Counted from the stretch's first letter, positions 7,690-17,597 are shown. The stretch: DNA of 64,000 bases from Lentzea nigeriaca (GCF_016907955.1 NZ_JAFBCX010000022.1:52520-116519), one strand, 5' to 3'. Translations and numbers: made by a program. Notes: generated by a model not told the origin, from the sequence alone.

Positions 7690-8661
7690 ATGGACCTGAG
7701 CGCGTTCCCCCGAGTCGCACTGGGCAGCTGGCCGACCCCGCTGGACGACGCCCCGAGGCTCGCGACCGCGCTCGGCAGCCCGCCGGTCCTGATCAAGCGC
7801 GACGACGTCAACGGGCTCGGCGCGGGCGGCAACAAGCTGCGCAAGCTCGAGTTCCTGCTCGGGCAGGCGATCGAGCAGGGCGCGGACACGATCATCACGT
7901 TCGGCGCGCTGCAGACCAACCACGGCCGCCAGACCGCCGCGGCCTGCGCCAAGCTCGGGCTGCGGTGCGAGCTCGTGCTCACGGCGAAGGTGCCGATGAA
8001 GGGTGACGCGTACGAGAGGTCCGGCAACGTCGTGCTGGACCACATGTTCGGTGCGAACGTCCACGTCTGCGCGGACGCCGAGGAAACCGTCAGGGCCTAC
8101 GAGAAGGTCAACCACGACAAGGCGGTCACGCTGCCCGTCGGCGGGTCGAACGGGCTCGGCACGCTCGGGTACGTCGCGGCCGCCGTCGAGCTCGTCGGGC
8201 AGCTTTCCGAGCGCGGCATCGACAACGCCACGATCGTCGTTCCTCAGGGCAGTGGCGCCACGGCGGCGGGCATCGCGCTCGGCACCGAGCTGCTGGGCTG
8301 GCCCGGCACCGTGCACGCGGCGAGCGTTTCCCACAGCGCCGAGGAAGCCGGCCAGGAACTGCACCAACTCGCCGGCGACGCCGCCGCACTCCTCGGCGCG
8401 GGAAAGCCGGAGCTCGGCCACGTCACGGTCACCGACGACACCGTCGGTCCCGGTTACGGCGTGCCGACCGAGGAGATGTGGAAGGTGCTGAAGCTGTTCG
8501 CGGAGACCGAGGGCGTCATCCTGGACCCGGTTTACACGGGCAAGGCGGCCGTCAAGTTCCGCGCACTCGCGCCCGCGAGCGACGTTCCCGTCGTGTTCCT
8601 CCACACGGGTGGTCTTCCGGGTTTCTACGGCTATGCACCGGAAGCCGTCGCCCAGTTCTGA
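7690..8661 (+). CDS. PLP-dependent D-cysteine desulfhydrase / ACC deaminase family enzyme
   Basis: This is a 323-aa fold-type II PLP enzyme. The Schiff-base lysine sits in GGNKLRKLEFLL (about residues 50-61). The next conserved loop reads GALQTNHGRQTAAAC, matching the family's SNH loop. GSGATAAG near residues 192-199 is the phosphate-binding glycine loop, and DPVYTGKA lies near the C-terminus. The family removes ammonia from D-cysteine or 1-aminocyclopropane-1-carboxylate; the sequence alone does not separate them, though the GVILDPVYTGKA region is common in D-cysteine desulfhydrases. The start is leaderless, from TAAGCT. Confidence 0.88.
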   Translation: MDLSAFPRVALGSWPTPLDDAPRLATALGSPPVLIKRDDVNGLGAGGNKLRKLEFLLGQAIEQGADTIITFGALQTNHGRQTAAACAKLGLRCELVLTAKVPMKGDAYERSGNVVLDHMFGANVHVCADAEETVRAYEKVNHDKAVTLPVGGSNGLGTLGYVAAAVELVGQLSERGIDNATIVVPQGSGATAAGIALGTELLGWPGTVHAASVSHSAEEAGQELHQLAGDAAALLGAGKPELGHVTVTDDTVGPGYGVPTEEMWKVLKLFAETEGVILDPVYTGKAAVKFRALAPASDVPVVFLHTGGLPGFYGYAPEAVAQF

Positions 8662-9033
8662 TCGCGGTTTCCCATTAACGCATCCTATCGACGCGTTTCA
8701 CCGGTGCACCTGACAGTGCATTGGGCACCAATTGGCCAGGTTTTGGCCGTGATTACCGGGCCATTGACCGGGCATAATCGCGCCCATGTCCGCCCACGTT
8801 TCACCATCGTCACTTTTTCACCCGCACGGCGCAATCTTTGCGAATCCATGTGCGCTGGAATACTTCTGCCTGCACTTATGCTCGTGAGCTGCGACGACAC
8901 GCGCGCGCAAGAGCGGCGATAACGATCCGACATGCAGCGAAGGTGAGCGGTAACAACCCGCTCGCCCCCGTCGATCGAAATACCGCGACCCGCCCGAGCA
9001 ACATTCCACCAGCGTCAGTGGGTGAATTGACTC
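8662..9033 (+). other. 372-nt intergenic region ahead of the ten-gene conflict operon
   Basis: This stretch is less GC-rich than its surroundings and should hold the promoter of the downstream operon. Visible elements are the short dyad TGCAC/GTGCA around 8705-8720, CCAATTGG at 8728-8735, and repeated TTGGCCA/TTTGGCC near 8740. CATAAT near 8774 is -10-like. None makes a convincing -35/-10 pair. A GGTGA Shine-Dalgarno precedes ATG 9034. A 24-codon frame at 8848 with a lipobox-like end has no start signals and was not called. Confidence 0.5.
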
Positions 9034-11250
9034 ATGCGTCTGAACGTGCTCGCTTCCACAGCGGCTGCCCTGCTGCTGGTTTCGTTACCGGCGGGCGCCG
9101 CACAACAACAACCGCAGCCTGTCGTCCAGCCCGCGCACATCGTCGTTCTCGTCGACGAGTCGGGGAGCATCGGCTCCGACGACATGCAGCGGGAACGGGA
9201 GGCCGCCGCGCTGATCGCGCTCGGCGAGTTCGCGCCGGGGTCCACGATCGCCGTCGTCGGTTTCGCCAGTGACGACGGCGGGCAGGGGCAGACGCCGGTC
9301 GACGTGGTGTGCCCGCCGAGCAAGGTCGCGACGGCGCAGGACCGGCAGCGGCTCAGCGACTGCGTGAAGAACCTCCGCAGCCGCAGGAAGGAAGAAGGTC
9401 AGGGCACCGACCACGCCGCGGCGCTGCAGCAGGCGTTGAGCTACCTGACCGGGGACAAGGACGGGCCCAAGCTCGTCTTCCTGCTCACCGACGGCAAGCT
9501 CGACGTGAGCGGCAGCCCGCGATACGGGCCGGACAACGTCGGCGACCAGCGCAACCGGGCCGCGTCCGCGCTCGTCGACACCGTGCTCTCCCAGGCCAGG
9601 CAGGAGAAGGTCGCGATCTGGCCGCTCGGGTTCGGCGACGTCGACCGGGCACAGCTGGAGAAGTTCGCCAAGAGCTCGTTCCAGGGCCAGTGCAGCGACC
9701 GCTCCCCCAGCCCGTCGGCGTCGATCGTGGCGAGCAGCGCGGACGTCGACAGGGCGCTGCTGCAGGCGTTCGGGTCGGGGCGCTGCGCGGGTGTCGGCGA
9801 CATCCAGCGCACCCCGGTCAGTCCCGGCGGCACCGCAGAGGTGAAGGTGACCATTCCGATGATCGCGACCGACGGATCGATCATCGTGATGAAGCACGAC
9901 TCGCGCGTCGCCGTGTCCTATGTGGACCCCGAGGGCAAGGTGGTGCCGAAGTCGGGGACGCAGGGCGAGTCGACGTTCCAGGTCAGCGGGGAGAACGCGA
10001 CGGTCGAGGCGTTGCGGGTCGTCAACCCGTTGCCGGGCACGTGGACCGTCAAGATCACGTCGTTCCCGGACGTGCCGAGGATCGACGTCGGCACCGCCGT
10101 GCTGTACCAGGGCGCGGTGCGGTCGGCCATGATCCTGAACCCGCCGGTGCCACGGCCGGGTCAGCAGGTCGTGGTCGAGCTCAGCCTGCAGACCCGCAGC
10201 CGGGCGATCGTCGACCCGGCCGCGCTGAGGGCGTTGTCGTTCACCGCCACCATGTCCGGGGCCGACTTCACCACGACGATCCAGCTCAACGACGAGCAGC
10301 GGGACAGCGACCAGCGCCGCGACGACGGTGTCTACACAGGACACGTCACCGTTCCCGACAACGCCACAGGCTCGATCCGGTTCGTCGGCAAGGTCGCCGG
10401 CATCGGCATCAGCGGCGACACCAGGACGGTCGACGCGGCGATCGCGTCGGGCCCCGCACCGCTCGCCGCCGTCAGCTCGTTCGGCGACACCGACCGGACG
10501 GTGGCTCCCGGCGACTCGCTCAAGGGCTCCGTCACCGTCACCAACAACTCCGGCAGGGCGAGAAAAGCACGGATCATCGTCAGCGATCCGGCGCCGGGCA
10601 CGCTCGTGACGATCCCCGGCGAGCAGACGGTGCTGACCCTGCCGCCGTCGGGCGTCAGCACGTTCGACTTCGACCTCAGTTTCGCGAGCGACACCGTCAT
10701 GGGCGCCAACGCGGTGACGCTCAAGGTCGTCGACGACGAGAACCCGCAGGACGTGATCTACGAGTGGCGGTTGACCGCCGACGTGGAGAAACCGCCACCC
10801 CTGACCGAGATCGCGATCGGCATCAGCGTGTCGGCGGTGCTGGTCACGTTGCTGATCATGTTCCTCGTCCACCGCAGACGCCGCGACGTGCGCGGGCTGG
10901 TCGTGCACCTGTACGAGGGCCATCGGGGCCGCGGTGACCTCGCCGCGCCCGAGCGGCCGTCACCGGTGTTCCGGTTCCACCTGGGCGAGGCGGACCAGGG
11001 CGTGCCGCAGCTCGCGCACGCAGGGCCCGGCGACGACACGTACGAACTGCGCCGCAACGGCGGGGTGCTGCGGCTGCGCACGCCGTACGGCGAGGACACC
11101 CGGTGCCACGTCGGCGAGCACGTCGACGTGACGCCGACGCTCGCGATCAAGGTGCTCGACGAGCGCGCCTCACTCGAGTTCCCCGATGACCCGCTCGCCG
11201 CGGACCTGCGCGACGAGCGACCGGCAGACGGCGACCACCACCTGCTCTGA
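9034..11250 (+). CDS. Secreted/anchored vWA-domain receptor with one transmembrane helix
   Basis: The 738-aa protein has a signal peptide (residues 1-22, cleavage near AGA) and an extracytoplasmic vWA domain, residues 35-225. The MIDAS is intact: DESGS at 41-45, a GTDHAAAL threonine, and LLTDGK near 150. Beta-sandwich, Ig-like regions follow (about 260-580), with a single transmembrane helix at 592-614 and a cytoplasmic domain of about 120 aa after an RRRRD stop-transfer. The layout suggests a metal-dependent ligand sensor on the cell face signalling inward. It is the first gene of the ten-gene conflict cluster and lies 19 nt ahead of the tubulin-like gene. The cytoplasmic domain is not recognised. 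Confidence 0.85.
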   Translation: MRLNVLASTAAALLLVSLPAGAAQQQPQPVVQPAHIVVLVDESGSIGSDDMQREREAAALIALGEFAPGSTIAVVGFASDDGGQGQTPVDVVCPPSKVATAQDRQRLSDCVKNLRSRRKEEGQGTDHAAALQQALSYLTGDKDGPKLVFLLTDGKLDVSGSPRYGPDNVGDQRNRAASALVDTVLSQARQEKVAIWPLGFGDVDRAQLEKFAKSSFQGQCSDRSPSPSASIVASSADVDRALLQAFGSGRCAGVGDIQRTPVSPGGTAEVKVTIPMIATDGSIIVMKHDSRVAVSYVDPEGKVVPKSGTQGESTFQVSGENATVEALRVVNPLPGTWTVKITSFPDVPRIDVGTAVLYQGAVRSAMILNPPVPRPGQQVVVELSLQTRSRAIVDPAALRALSFTATMSGADFTTTIQLNDEQRDSDQRRDDGVYTGHVTVPDNATGSIRFVGKVAGIGISGDTRTVDAAIASGPAPLAAVSSFGDTDRTVAPGDSLKGSVTVTNNSGRARKARIIVSDPAPGTLVTIPGEQTVLTLPPSGVSTFDFDLSFASDTVMGANAVTLKVVDDENPQDVIYEWRLTADVEKPPPLTEIAIGISVSAVLVTLLIMFLVHRRRRDVRGLVVHLYEGHRGRGDLAAPERPSPVFRFHLGEADQGVPQLAHAGPGDDTYELRRNGGVLRLRTPYGEDTRCHVGEHVDVTPTLAIKVLDERASLEFPDDPLAADLRDERPADGDHHLL

Positions 11251-11269
11251 CAGCAGCGGAAGGACAACG

Positions 11270-14200
11270 ATGCAGATCTACCAGCCCATGCTGTACGTAG
11301 GACTGGGTGGCACCGGCTGTCGGGTCGGGGCCGAGCTCGAACGCAGACTGCGTGAGGAACTGTGCGGCCCGGACGGCACCGACCTCCAGCGGATGATGCA
11401 GGGCAAGAACTTCCTGCCCTACCAGCTGCCGTCGTGCCTGCAGTTCGTCTACGCGGACCTGAGCGAGGACGAGTTCGGCAACCTGGAACGCCGGGTCGTG
11501 CCCGATCCCGCGTACCTCCCCGCCGCGGAACGCACGATGCACCTGGTGCGCGAACTCGTTCCGCACCACGACACCTATCCCGAGGTGGCCCGCAGCCTGC
11601 GCCTCGCCGCGCCCGCCTACGTCGACGACTGGCTACCGCCACCGCAGGGCGAGCCGCGGATCGGGCCGCTCGCACGTGGTGCCGGCCAGCTGCCGACGGT
11701 CGGCCGCGCGGCGTTGTTCGAGACGTTCCGCGGTGGCACCTCGGCCGCGCAGGGTCCGCTGCGCAAGGCCGTCGGCGCGATCAACAACTCGCTCGGCGAG
11801 CTGGCGTTGCTCGGTGGCGGCAAGAGGTCGTTGTCGTGCGACGTCTTCGTGTCGTTCTCAGTCGCGGGCGGGACGGGCAGCGGTGTCTTCTTCGACTTCC
11901 TGCACCTGATCGGCGACGTGTTCGCGCGGCAGGACTACCGGGCGCGGATCTTCCCGCTCGTGCTGATGCCGTCGGCGTTCGACGAGGGCCTCGGGGGCGG
12001 CCGGGCCGCGCGGCTCAACGCCGGTCGCGCGCTGCTCGACCTCTTCCGGCTGGTGGACGACCAGAACGCGCAGACGGCGGGCACCGAGCTGGACAGCTAC
12101 GGCATCAACGGCACGCTGTCGGTGCGCTACCCGGACCGCGAGGAGATCCGGCTGCGGGCGTCGACGCTGCAGACGGCGTTCCTGTTCGGCAAAGGCGCTG
12201 GGGTGCAACGGGAGGACCTGCACCGGTCTGTCGTCTCGCTCGTGCTGTCGTTGATCGGCACGGACCTCGGCACGGACGGTGACGGCGGCCGCGGTGCCGT
12301 GGCGCAGACGTACATGTCGTTCGCCGACAGCTTCATCAACAGCGCGGTCGAACGCGAGGTGCCCGCCGCGACCGGCATCGGAAACCGCGGTGTGTCGACG
12401 AGTTCCGTCGCATCGATGACGGTTCCGGTGGACGACATCGCGGACATCATCAGCACGAGGCTGCTCGCCGAGGCGGTCGACGAGCTGAGCGAGCCGCCGG
12501 CGGGCCAGGCGGAGAACAACTCCCCGCTGATCGAACGGTGTTTCACGGCGTCCAATCTGGACCCGCTGCGGCTGCGGGCACCCGTCGCGATCAGGGAGGC
12601 GGCGCCCGCGACGGGCGCGGAGGCCATCCAGGGCGCGCTCAGCACCAGGGCCCGCACGATGGAGTCCGGGCTGCGCACGCTGGACCAGCAGCTCGCCATG
12701 CAGGTTCCCGAGCTCGTGCAGTCGTTCGACGCGCGGCGGGCGGTACGGACGCTGCTCGGCGAGGTCGACCTGTTCCGGCTGTGGCGCGTGCTGAGCGGGC
12801 ACGACTCGCTCGCCGACACGGCGAGCACGATGGGGTTCGCGAAGATCCTTGAGGCACGGCGCGGCGAACCACCGGCCCCCGCGGGTCTGACGCTGAACCC
12901 GCCCACCGCCGCGGGCATCAAGGGCAAGTTCCTGCGCAAGCTGCAGTGGGCGGACCCGGCGGTGCGGGCGGCGATCGCGCGCCAGGACGAGTGGTACGCG
13001 TGGCGGGCCAGGAGGGTGTGGCACGCGGCGTGGAACGACCAGGCCGTGCGCTGGGACGTGAAGCTCAGGACCGTCCTGCGGGAGGTGCAGGAGCTCGTCG
13101 GCGCGTTCTCCGACCACGCCAGGATGAGCGAGCGGCGGTTCCTGACGCGGGCGCGCGAGCTGTACCAGGAGCGGGTCGGCGTCACGTATCTCCTGCCGCC
13201 CCAGGGAGATCTCGAACCGTTCTACCAGTCGGTCGTGCGCCGGTTCGTCGACTTCTACGTGCACCAGGGCGGACGGCTGCGGCCGACCGCGACGCGGGGT
13301 GACCTCGTGACCGAGATCCTCGGCGACCACGGCTGGCAGCAGGCCTACGACCTGGTGGTCGAGGGCAAGGGCGTCGGCATCGCGGTCGCGCAGATCAAGG
13401 ACCGGATCAAGCAGGCGGTCAAGCGCCTGTTCTCCTACCGTGACGGTCAGCACCGGCCGTTGCTGCCCGCGTTGCAGGAACTGCTGACGGCGGCCGCGGG
13501 CAGGCCGGGCGCGCTGGTCGGCGACGACGAGCTGGCGCAGTTCCGGGAGAAGCTCTCCGGTCTCGTGCCCGGCTCGTTCGCGCCGAGCGGGACGGGCAAG
13601 CTGCGCATCCTGTTCTCGTACCCGGCCGCTGCCAAGGACTTCGAGCTGGAGAAGTACCTGCAGCAGACCGTGCAGCTGCCGCGGTCCGGTGCGGTGGTGG
13701 AGTTCCGCCCGATCGCCGCCGAGTCGATCACGGTGGTGCTGTTCCGCAGCTCGATGGGGCTCACCGAGGTGCCGGAGGTCCGCGAGGTGCTCAAGCACTG
13801 GTCCGACGCGCTCAAGAACGAGGAGCAGCAGGACTTCCTGCGCTGGCGGCAACGGCTCGGCTACGACTACGGCTACCTGGCGACGATTCCCGAGCACCGC
13901 GAACGCATCCTGCACCACCTGCTCTGCGCCGCCTGGAACGACCAGATCAGCGTGGTCGGCGACGAGGAGTCGCCGTGGGCGGTCAACGTGCGGCTCGGTG
14001 AGGGCGCCCAGGCGATGATGCGGCTGGAGCTGGAACCGTTCGGCCGGCTGTCGAGCTGGGCGAGCCTGCTGTCGGCCTACGAGGCCTGGGTGCTCACCGA
14101 CGACGAGCAGATCCGGCTCGACTTCTGCGCGCGGCTGATCTCGACCGCGCCCAACGGGGTGTACCGCAGGCCGGTCAAGCCGGCGCGGCTCTACGACCGG

Positions 14201-14425
14201 ATCGTCGGCATGGCACCGGACGAGCTCGCCCGCATCGACGCCGAGCTCGCCGGGCGCACCGGCGACAGCGGCACCCGCAGGCTGCACGCGCTGCGCGAGT
14301 TCTGGGAGCGCACGCTGCCGGGCGCGCTGAAGCTGACGTTCCGCGGGGTCAACAACCCGTTGCAGGACAACCTGCAGGACCTGCGCGACTGGGTCGCCCG
14401 AGATCCGGAATGGCTGCGACCGTGA
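11270..14425 (+). CDS. Tubulin-like GTPase-fold protein (Tubulin_2 type)
   Basis: The 1051-aa protein starts at ATG 11270 behind GGAAGGA. Residues 9-18 read YVGLGGTGCR, the first nucleotide-binding glycine loop of the tubulin/FtsZ fold. FSVAGGTGSGVFFD near residues 196-209 is the tubulin signature GGTGSG. These fit the tubulin-like family described for prokaryotic conflict loci (Pfam PF13809, from memory). The remaining 800 residues are mainly helical and hydrophilic, much longer than FtsZ, suggesting a large assembly or adaptor region. No signal peptide is present. It probably polymerises or switches with GTP, linking the vWA receptor before it to the GTPase and AAA+ components after it. That link is inferred. 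Confidence 0.85.
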   Translation: MQIYQPMLYVGLGGTGCRVGAELERRLREELCGPDGTDLQRMMQGKNFLPYQLPSCLQFVYADLSEDEFGNLERRVVPDPAYLPAAERTMHLVRELVPHHDTYPEVARSLRLAAPAYVDDWLPPPQGEPRIGPLARGAGQLPTVGRAALFETFRGGTSAAQGPLRKAVGAINNSLGELALLGGGKRSLSCDVFVSFSVAGGTGSGVFFDFLHLIGDVFARQDYRARIFPLVLMPSAFDEGLGGGRAARLNAGRALLDLFRLVDDQNAQTAGTELDSYGINGTLSVRYPDREEIRLRASTLQTAFLFGKGAGVQREDLHRSVVSLVLSLIGTDLGTDGDGGRGAVAQTYMSFADSFINSAVEREVPAATGIGNRGVSTSSVASMTVPVDDIADIISTRLLAEAVDELSEPPAGQAENNSPLIERCFTASNLDPLRLRAPVAIREAAPATGAEAIQGALSTRARTMESGLRTLDQQLAMQVPELVQSFDARRAVRTLLGEVDLFRLWRVLSGHDSLADTASTMGFAKILEARRGEPPAPAGLTLNPPTAAGIKGKFLRKLQWADPAVRAAIARQDEWYAWRARRVWHAAWNDQAVRWDVKLRTVLREVQELVGAFSDHARMSERRFLTRARELYQERVGVTYLLPPQGDLEPFYQSVVRRFVDFYVHQGGRLRPTATRGDLVTEILGDHGWQQAYDLVVEGKGVGIAVAQIKDRIKQAVKRLFSYRDGQHRPLLPALQELLTAAAGRPGALVGDDELAQFREKLSGLVPGSFAPSGTGKLRILFSYPAAAKDFELEKYLQQTVQLPRSGAVVEFRPIAAESITVVLFRSSMGLTEVPEVREVLKHWSDALKNEEQQDFLRWRQRLGYDYGYLATIPEHRERILHHLLCAAWNDQISVVGDEESPWAVNVRLGEGAQAMMRLELEPFGRLSSWASLLSAYEAWVLTDDEQIRLDFCARLISTAPNGVYRRPVKPARLYDRIVGMAPDELARIDAELAGRTGDSGTRRLHALREFWERTLPGALKLTFRGVNNPLQDNLQDLRDWVARDPEWLRP

Positions 14426-16617
14426 ACCGATTCGAGACACCGGACTCGGTGATGACGCTGGACCTCCGCACGGCGGAAGGTCAGTCCTATGTGGAGAACC
14501 TACAGCGGCGCGACGTGAGCGAGCTCGGGCCGTCCAACCGCCTGCTGGTCGTGGACACCACGGCCGCGCTCAGCGAGCACCACGAGTGGTTCGAGCGGCT
14601 CGCGATGCTGCCTCAGGTCGACGCCGTGGTGCTGGTCGCCATCGGCACGATCGACCTCGACGGCAAGGGCCCGTCCCTGCGCACGCCGTCCGCGCTCGCG
14701 AACGTCGGCGTGACGGTGTGGGTGGGTGACGGTGCCGGAGTGCCGTGGCAGGGCGGGTCCCGGCGTCCCGGTGCCGGCCGCGGTGCCGCCGGTGTGGACG
14801 ACCTGCTGACCGCGCTGCGGTTTCCGCTGGTGTTCGACAAGGTCTTCGCCGAGGTCAGCGAGATGCCGCACCAGGCGGCGAACCCCGGCCTCGCGGTCGA
14901 CTACGCGACGGTGGAGCCCGCGATGATGCGGGCGTTGAAGCTGCGGGCGTTGCGGCAGCTGGTGGCGACCGGGGTGGCGGCACGGCAGCACGACCGCGAG
15001 TCGGCCGAACTGGCGTCGGTCGTGCGCAGTGCCGCGGAAGGCGACGCGTCGTCGTTGCGGCCGGGATCACCGCTGCATGACGCGATGACGACCGCGCAGA
15101 GCAGAGTGGGTGCGGCGGCCCGTGCGATGGACGCGCTGCGCGGGTTCGGCGGGCTGCTGGGTGGGGTGCACCGGGTGGTCCTGGCGCGGCTGGCCGAGGC
15201 GGGCGAGGCCGTCACCCGGTTCCACAAGGCGACCACGCGGGCGTTGGAGGACGTGGATTCCAGCCTGGCGGAGGGATATCCGTCACCGGCGGAGCTCGTC
15301 GAGCAGGGCCTGCCGTCGCCGGCTCCGGTCAACTCGGTGGAGCTGGCGGAGTCGTTGCGCAAGGCCGTCGTGGCAGAGCTCTCGGGTGGCCGGACCCTGC
15401 CGGGACTCGCGGACCAGGCGCGTGGGCTGGGCAACCAGCTCGGCGCCGCGCGGAGTCTCGTCGTGGCCGAGTCCGTGGACGCGGAGATCGGGTCGTGGAT
15501 CGGCAAACTGGTGAAGCCGCCCGCGTTCCGGCTGTGGCCGACGCCGGTCATGCATCTGCTGCCGGTGGTGTTCGTGACCTGTCTGCTCGCCGCGTGGGTG
15601 CCGGGACTGCAGTGGTGGCGGGCGATCGGGCTCGGGCTGCTGTGGCTGCTTTCGGTGGCACTGCTGTTCAACCGCGCGCCGGGAGTGCAGGACGCTCGGC
15701 TTCCGCTGGCCGCAACGGCTCTCGCGGCGGCGGCAAGTGGCACGGCGGGCACGTTCTTCCCGGCGCTGCCGTCGTTCGGCCTGTTCGTCGCCATCGGTGT
15801 GCTGCTGGTGCTGATGGCCGTCCTGGTCGGAAGCGTTGTGGCCGTGTGGAACCGCGCGGTGACGACGTGGGCGGGCGAGGTTCCGGTGCGCCGGGCGGCC
15901 AGGGCGAACCGCCTGCTGGTCGACCAGGTCACGCGCACGATCGAGGAACGGTGGACGCCGTCGGACCGCAACCGCCGGCTCGCGGACGCGTTGCTGGTGA
16001 TCGCCGGGGCGATCGACGCGGTGGTCGAGGTGTTCGGCGACATGATCTCCGACCAGCGCGAGCAGCACGACGGCAGCACGCTGAGCGTGGACAGCTCGGC
16101 GGGGCTCGCCGAGGTGCTGCACCACGACCTGGTCGCGATCACGCTGGAGGTGCTGCGGCCGTCGTTCGACGAGATCTCCTCGCGCACACCGCTGTCCGGT
16201 GACTCGCAACGGTCTCTGCTGCGGGCGCAGGATCTGGCGGCCGAGTACAACCACCACCTCGACCACGCGGGACTGCGCGAGCTGCCGCCGTTCGTGACCG
16301 ACGACGGTCCGCGCAGACGGCTCGCCGCGGCGCTGTGGCAGAGCTCGGACGCGAGCCGGCGCGTGCTGTCGCTCACCGCGCGCAGCCTGATGACGCAGCT
16401 CTGCGCGGCGGAGGACATCCGTCTGCTGCAGGCGGACGGAACGGTGGTCGTGCACTTCGCGTCGTCGGACATGGACCTGCCGCCCGCGGACGGCGGTGTC
16501 GTGATCCGCACCAGAGGTGACGCGGTGGGCGCGATCCGGTTGACGCCGTTGGTGAACAGGATCGTCCAGCGCGAGGTCCACGTGGTGGCACCAGGTCCGG
16601 AAGGGGACGCCGGATGA
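14422..16617 (+). CDS. Large multi-pass membrane protein of the conflict cluster
   Basis: The start is taken at GTG 14422 because it makes a GTGA overlap with the previous stop, as at the next seven junctions; ATG 14410 in the same frame is an alternative. The product is about 731 aa. An N-terminal soluble half of about 370 aa is predicted helical. It includes a vWA- or Rossmann-like opening, RLLVVDTTAAL then AVVLVAIGTIDL, without a clear nucleotide motif. Four hydrophobic helices lie at about 375-475, followed by a cytoplasmic C-terminal half of about 250 aa. No known family is recognised. It could anchor or gate the tubulin-like and GTPase components at the membrane. Confidence 0.7.
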   Translation: MNRFETPDSVMTLDLRTAEGQSYVENLQRRDVSELGPSNRLLVVDTTAALSEHHEWFERLAMLPQVDAVVLVAIGTIDLDGKGPSLRTPSALANVGVTVWVGDGAGVPWQGGSRRPGAGRGAAGVDDLLTALRFPLVFDKVFAEVSEMPHQAANPGLAVDYATVEPAMMRALKLRALRQLVATGVAARQHDRESAELASVVRSAAEGDASSLRPGSPLHDAMTTAQSRVGAAARAMDALRGFGGLLGGVHRVVLARLAEAGEAVTRFHKATTRALEDVDSSLAEGYPSPAELVEQGLPSPAPVNSVELAESLRKAVVAELSGGRTLPGLADQARGLGNQLGAARSLVVAESVDAEIGSWIGKLVKPPAFRLWPTPVMHLLPVVFVTCLLAAWVPGLQWWRAIGLGLLWLLSVALLFNRAPGVQDARLPLAATALAAAASGTAGTFFPALPSFGLFVAIGVLLVLMAVLVGSVVAVWNRAVTTWAGEVPVRRAARANRLLVDQVTRTIEERWTPSDRNRRLADALLVIAGAIDAVVEVFGDMISDQREQHDGSTLSVDSSAGLAEVLHHDLVAITLEVLRPSFDEISSRTPLSGDSQRSLLRAQDLAAEYNHHLDHAGLRELPPFVTDDGPRRRLAAALWQSSDASRRVLSLTARSLMTQLCAAEDIRLLQADGTVVVHFASSDMDLPPADGGVVIRTRGDAVGAIRLTPLVNRIVQREVHVVAPGPEGDAG

Positions 16618-17597
16618 CCCATTCCGCGACGAACTTCGACACGCTCACCGGACGTGATCCGGCGGGCAGGCCCGCGTACTGGCAGGTGCAGACGGTCGAG
16701 AGAGCGCCGAGCCCGGACTCGCTGCTGCTGACGTCCCGCGTGAAGACCCACGACGGCACGACGTTGCTGCACCGGACGTTGCCCGACGTGGCGAACCCCG
16801 GGGACGTGGCGTTGGCGGAACTGTTGCTGGACAACGAGATCCGTGCGCTCACGCGGTTGCACGCGCGCTACGCGGTGCCGTTGCCCGAGTTGCCCCGGCT
16901 CGTCGGCTACGACTTCGACTCGGCGGAACCGTTCGTGCTGCTGGAACCTCCTGCCGGGCGCAGCGTCGCCGGTGGCCTGCGGACGCTGCTGATCGACGAG
17001 CGCCGCCGGTTCCTGATCGGGCTCTTCCGGGCGTTGGCGCAGCTCGCCGCCGTCGACCTGGTGCACGGCTCGGTGGGGCTGTCGTCGTTGTGCTGGGACG
17101 GCCTCACGACCCAGCTGATCAACCTGGAGCACACCGTGAACATCGGTGAGGGATCGCGCTCCTCCTTGTCCCGCAACGGCGGCGTGGCCCATCCCGGCGA
17201 CGACGTCCGTGCGGCGGGCCGGGTGGTGTACGAGCTGTTCACCGGCAAGCGCGTGGATCTCGGCGACACACCGGACCTGTCCTCGCAGCCGGAGGTGCTG
17301 GCCGCGTTGCTGCACGGGGTGTTCGAGGCGCGGCCGGACGACCGGCCGACGGCGGTCCAGGTGCTGGAACGGCTGAACGACCGCGATCCGTTGCCACGCC
17401 CGGTGGACATCGCCGCCACGATGCGGCCGGGCTACGACCGGTTCGACGAGCTGCACCCGCCGAGGGCCGTCGCGCCGACGGTGGCTGCTCCGCGCCCGCC
17501 TGTGGTGGCCCCTGCCCCGTCCCGCCCGTTCCCGTGGATCCCGGTCGTGTTGCTGGTCGTCCTGGTCGCCGTCGTGCTGGGGGTGATCTTCCTGTGA
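16614..17597 (+). CDS. Tail-anchored protein-kinase-like pseudokinase
   Basis: This 327-aa protein has the outline of a serine/threonine kinase C-lobe. LVHGSVGLSSLCWDG (about 148-162) sits where the catalytic loop HxDxxxxN should be, and the GDDVRAAGRVVYELFTG helix and a DDRPTAVQVLERL end-helix follow the kinase pattern. The catalytic Asp and Asn, the DFG Asp (here QLINLE) and a glycine-rich loop are all missing, so catalysis is unlikely. After a Pro/Ala/Val-rich linker, a 22-residue C-terminal hydrophobic helix (about 305-326) makes it a tail-anchored protein. It overlaps both neighbours by 4 nt. It probably serves as a membrane scaffold or sensor. Confidence 0.7.
   Translation: MTHSATNFDTLTGRDPAGRPAYWQVQTVERAPSPDSLLLTSRVKTHDGTTLLHRTLPDVANPGDVALAELLLDNEIRALTRLHARYAVPLPELPRLVGYDFDSAEPFVLLEPPAGRSVAGGLRTLLIDERRRFLIGLFRALAQLAAVDLVHGSVGLSSLCWDGLTTQLINLEHTVNIGEGSRSSLSRNGGVAHPGDDVRAAGRVVYELFTGKRVDLGDTPDLSSQPEVLAALLHGVFEARPDDRPTAVQVLERLNDRDPLPRPVDIAATMRPGYDRFDELHPPRAVAPTVAAPRPPVVAPAPSRPFPWIPVVLLVVLVAVVLGVIFL

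Noticed and set aside
8848..8922. A 24-codon frame ending in a lipobox-like LMLVSC
   Set aside because: No Shine-Dalgarno or -10 at the correct distance, too short, and no conserved feature besides the lipobox-like string.
11858..14440. An 860-codon open frame on the minus strand opposite the tubulin-like gene
   Set aside because: It is the GC-skewed shadow of the plus-strand gene: low-complexity Arg/Pro/Glu composition, no domain, no start signal.
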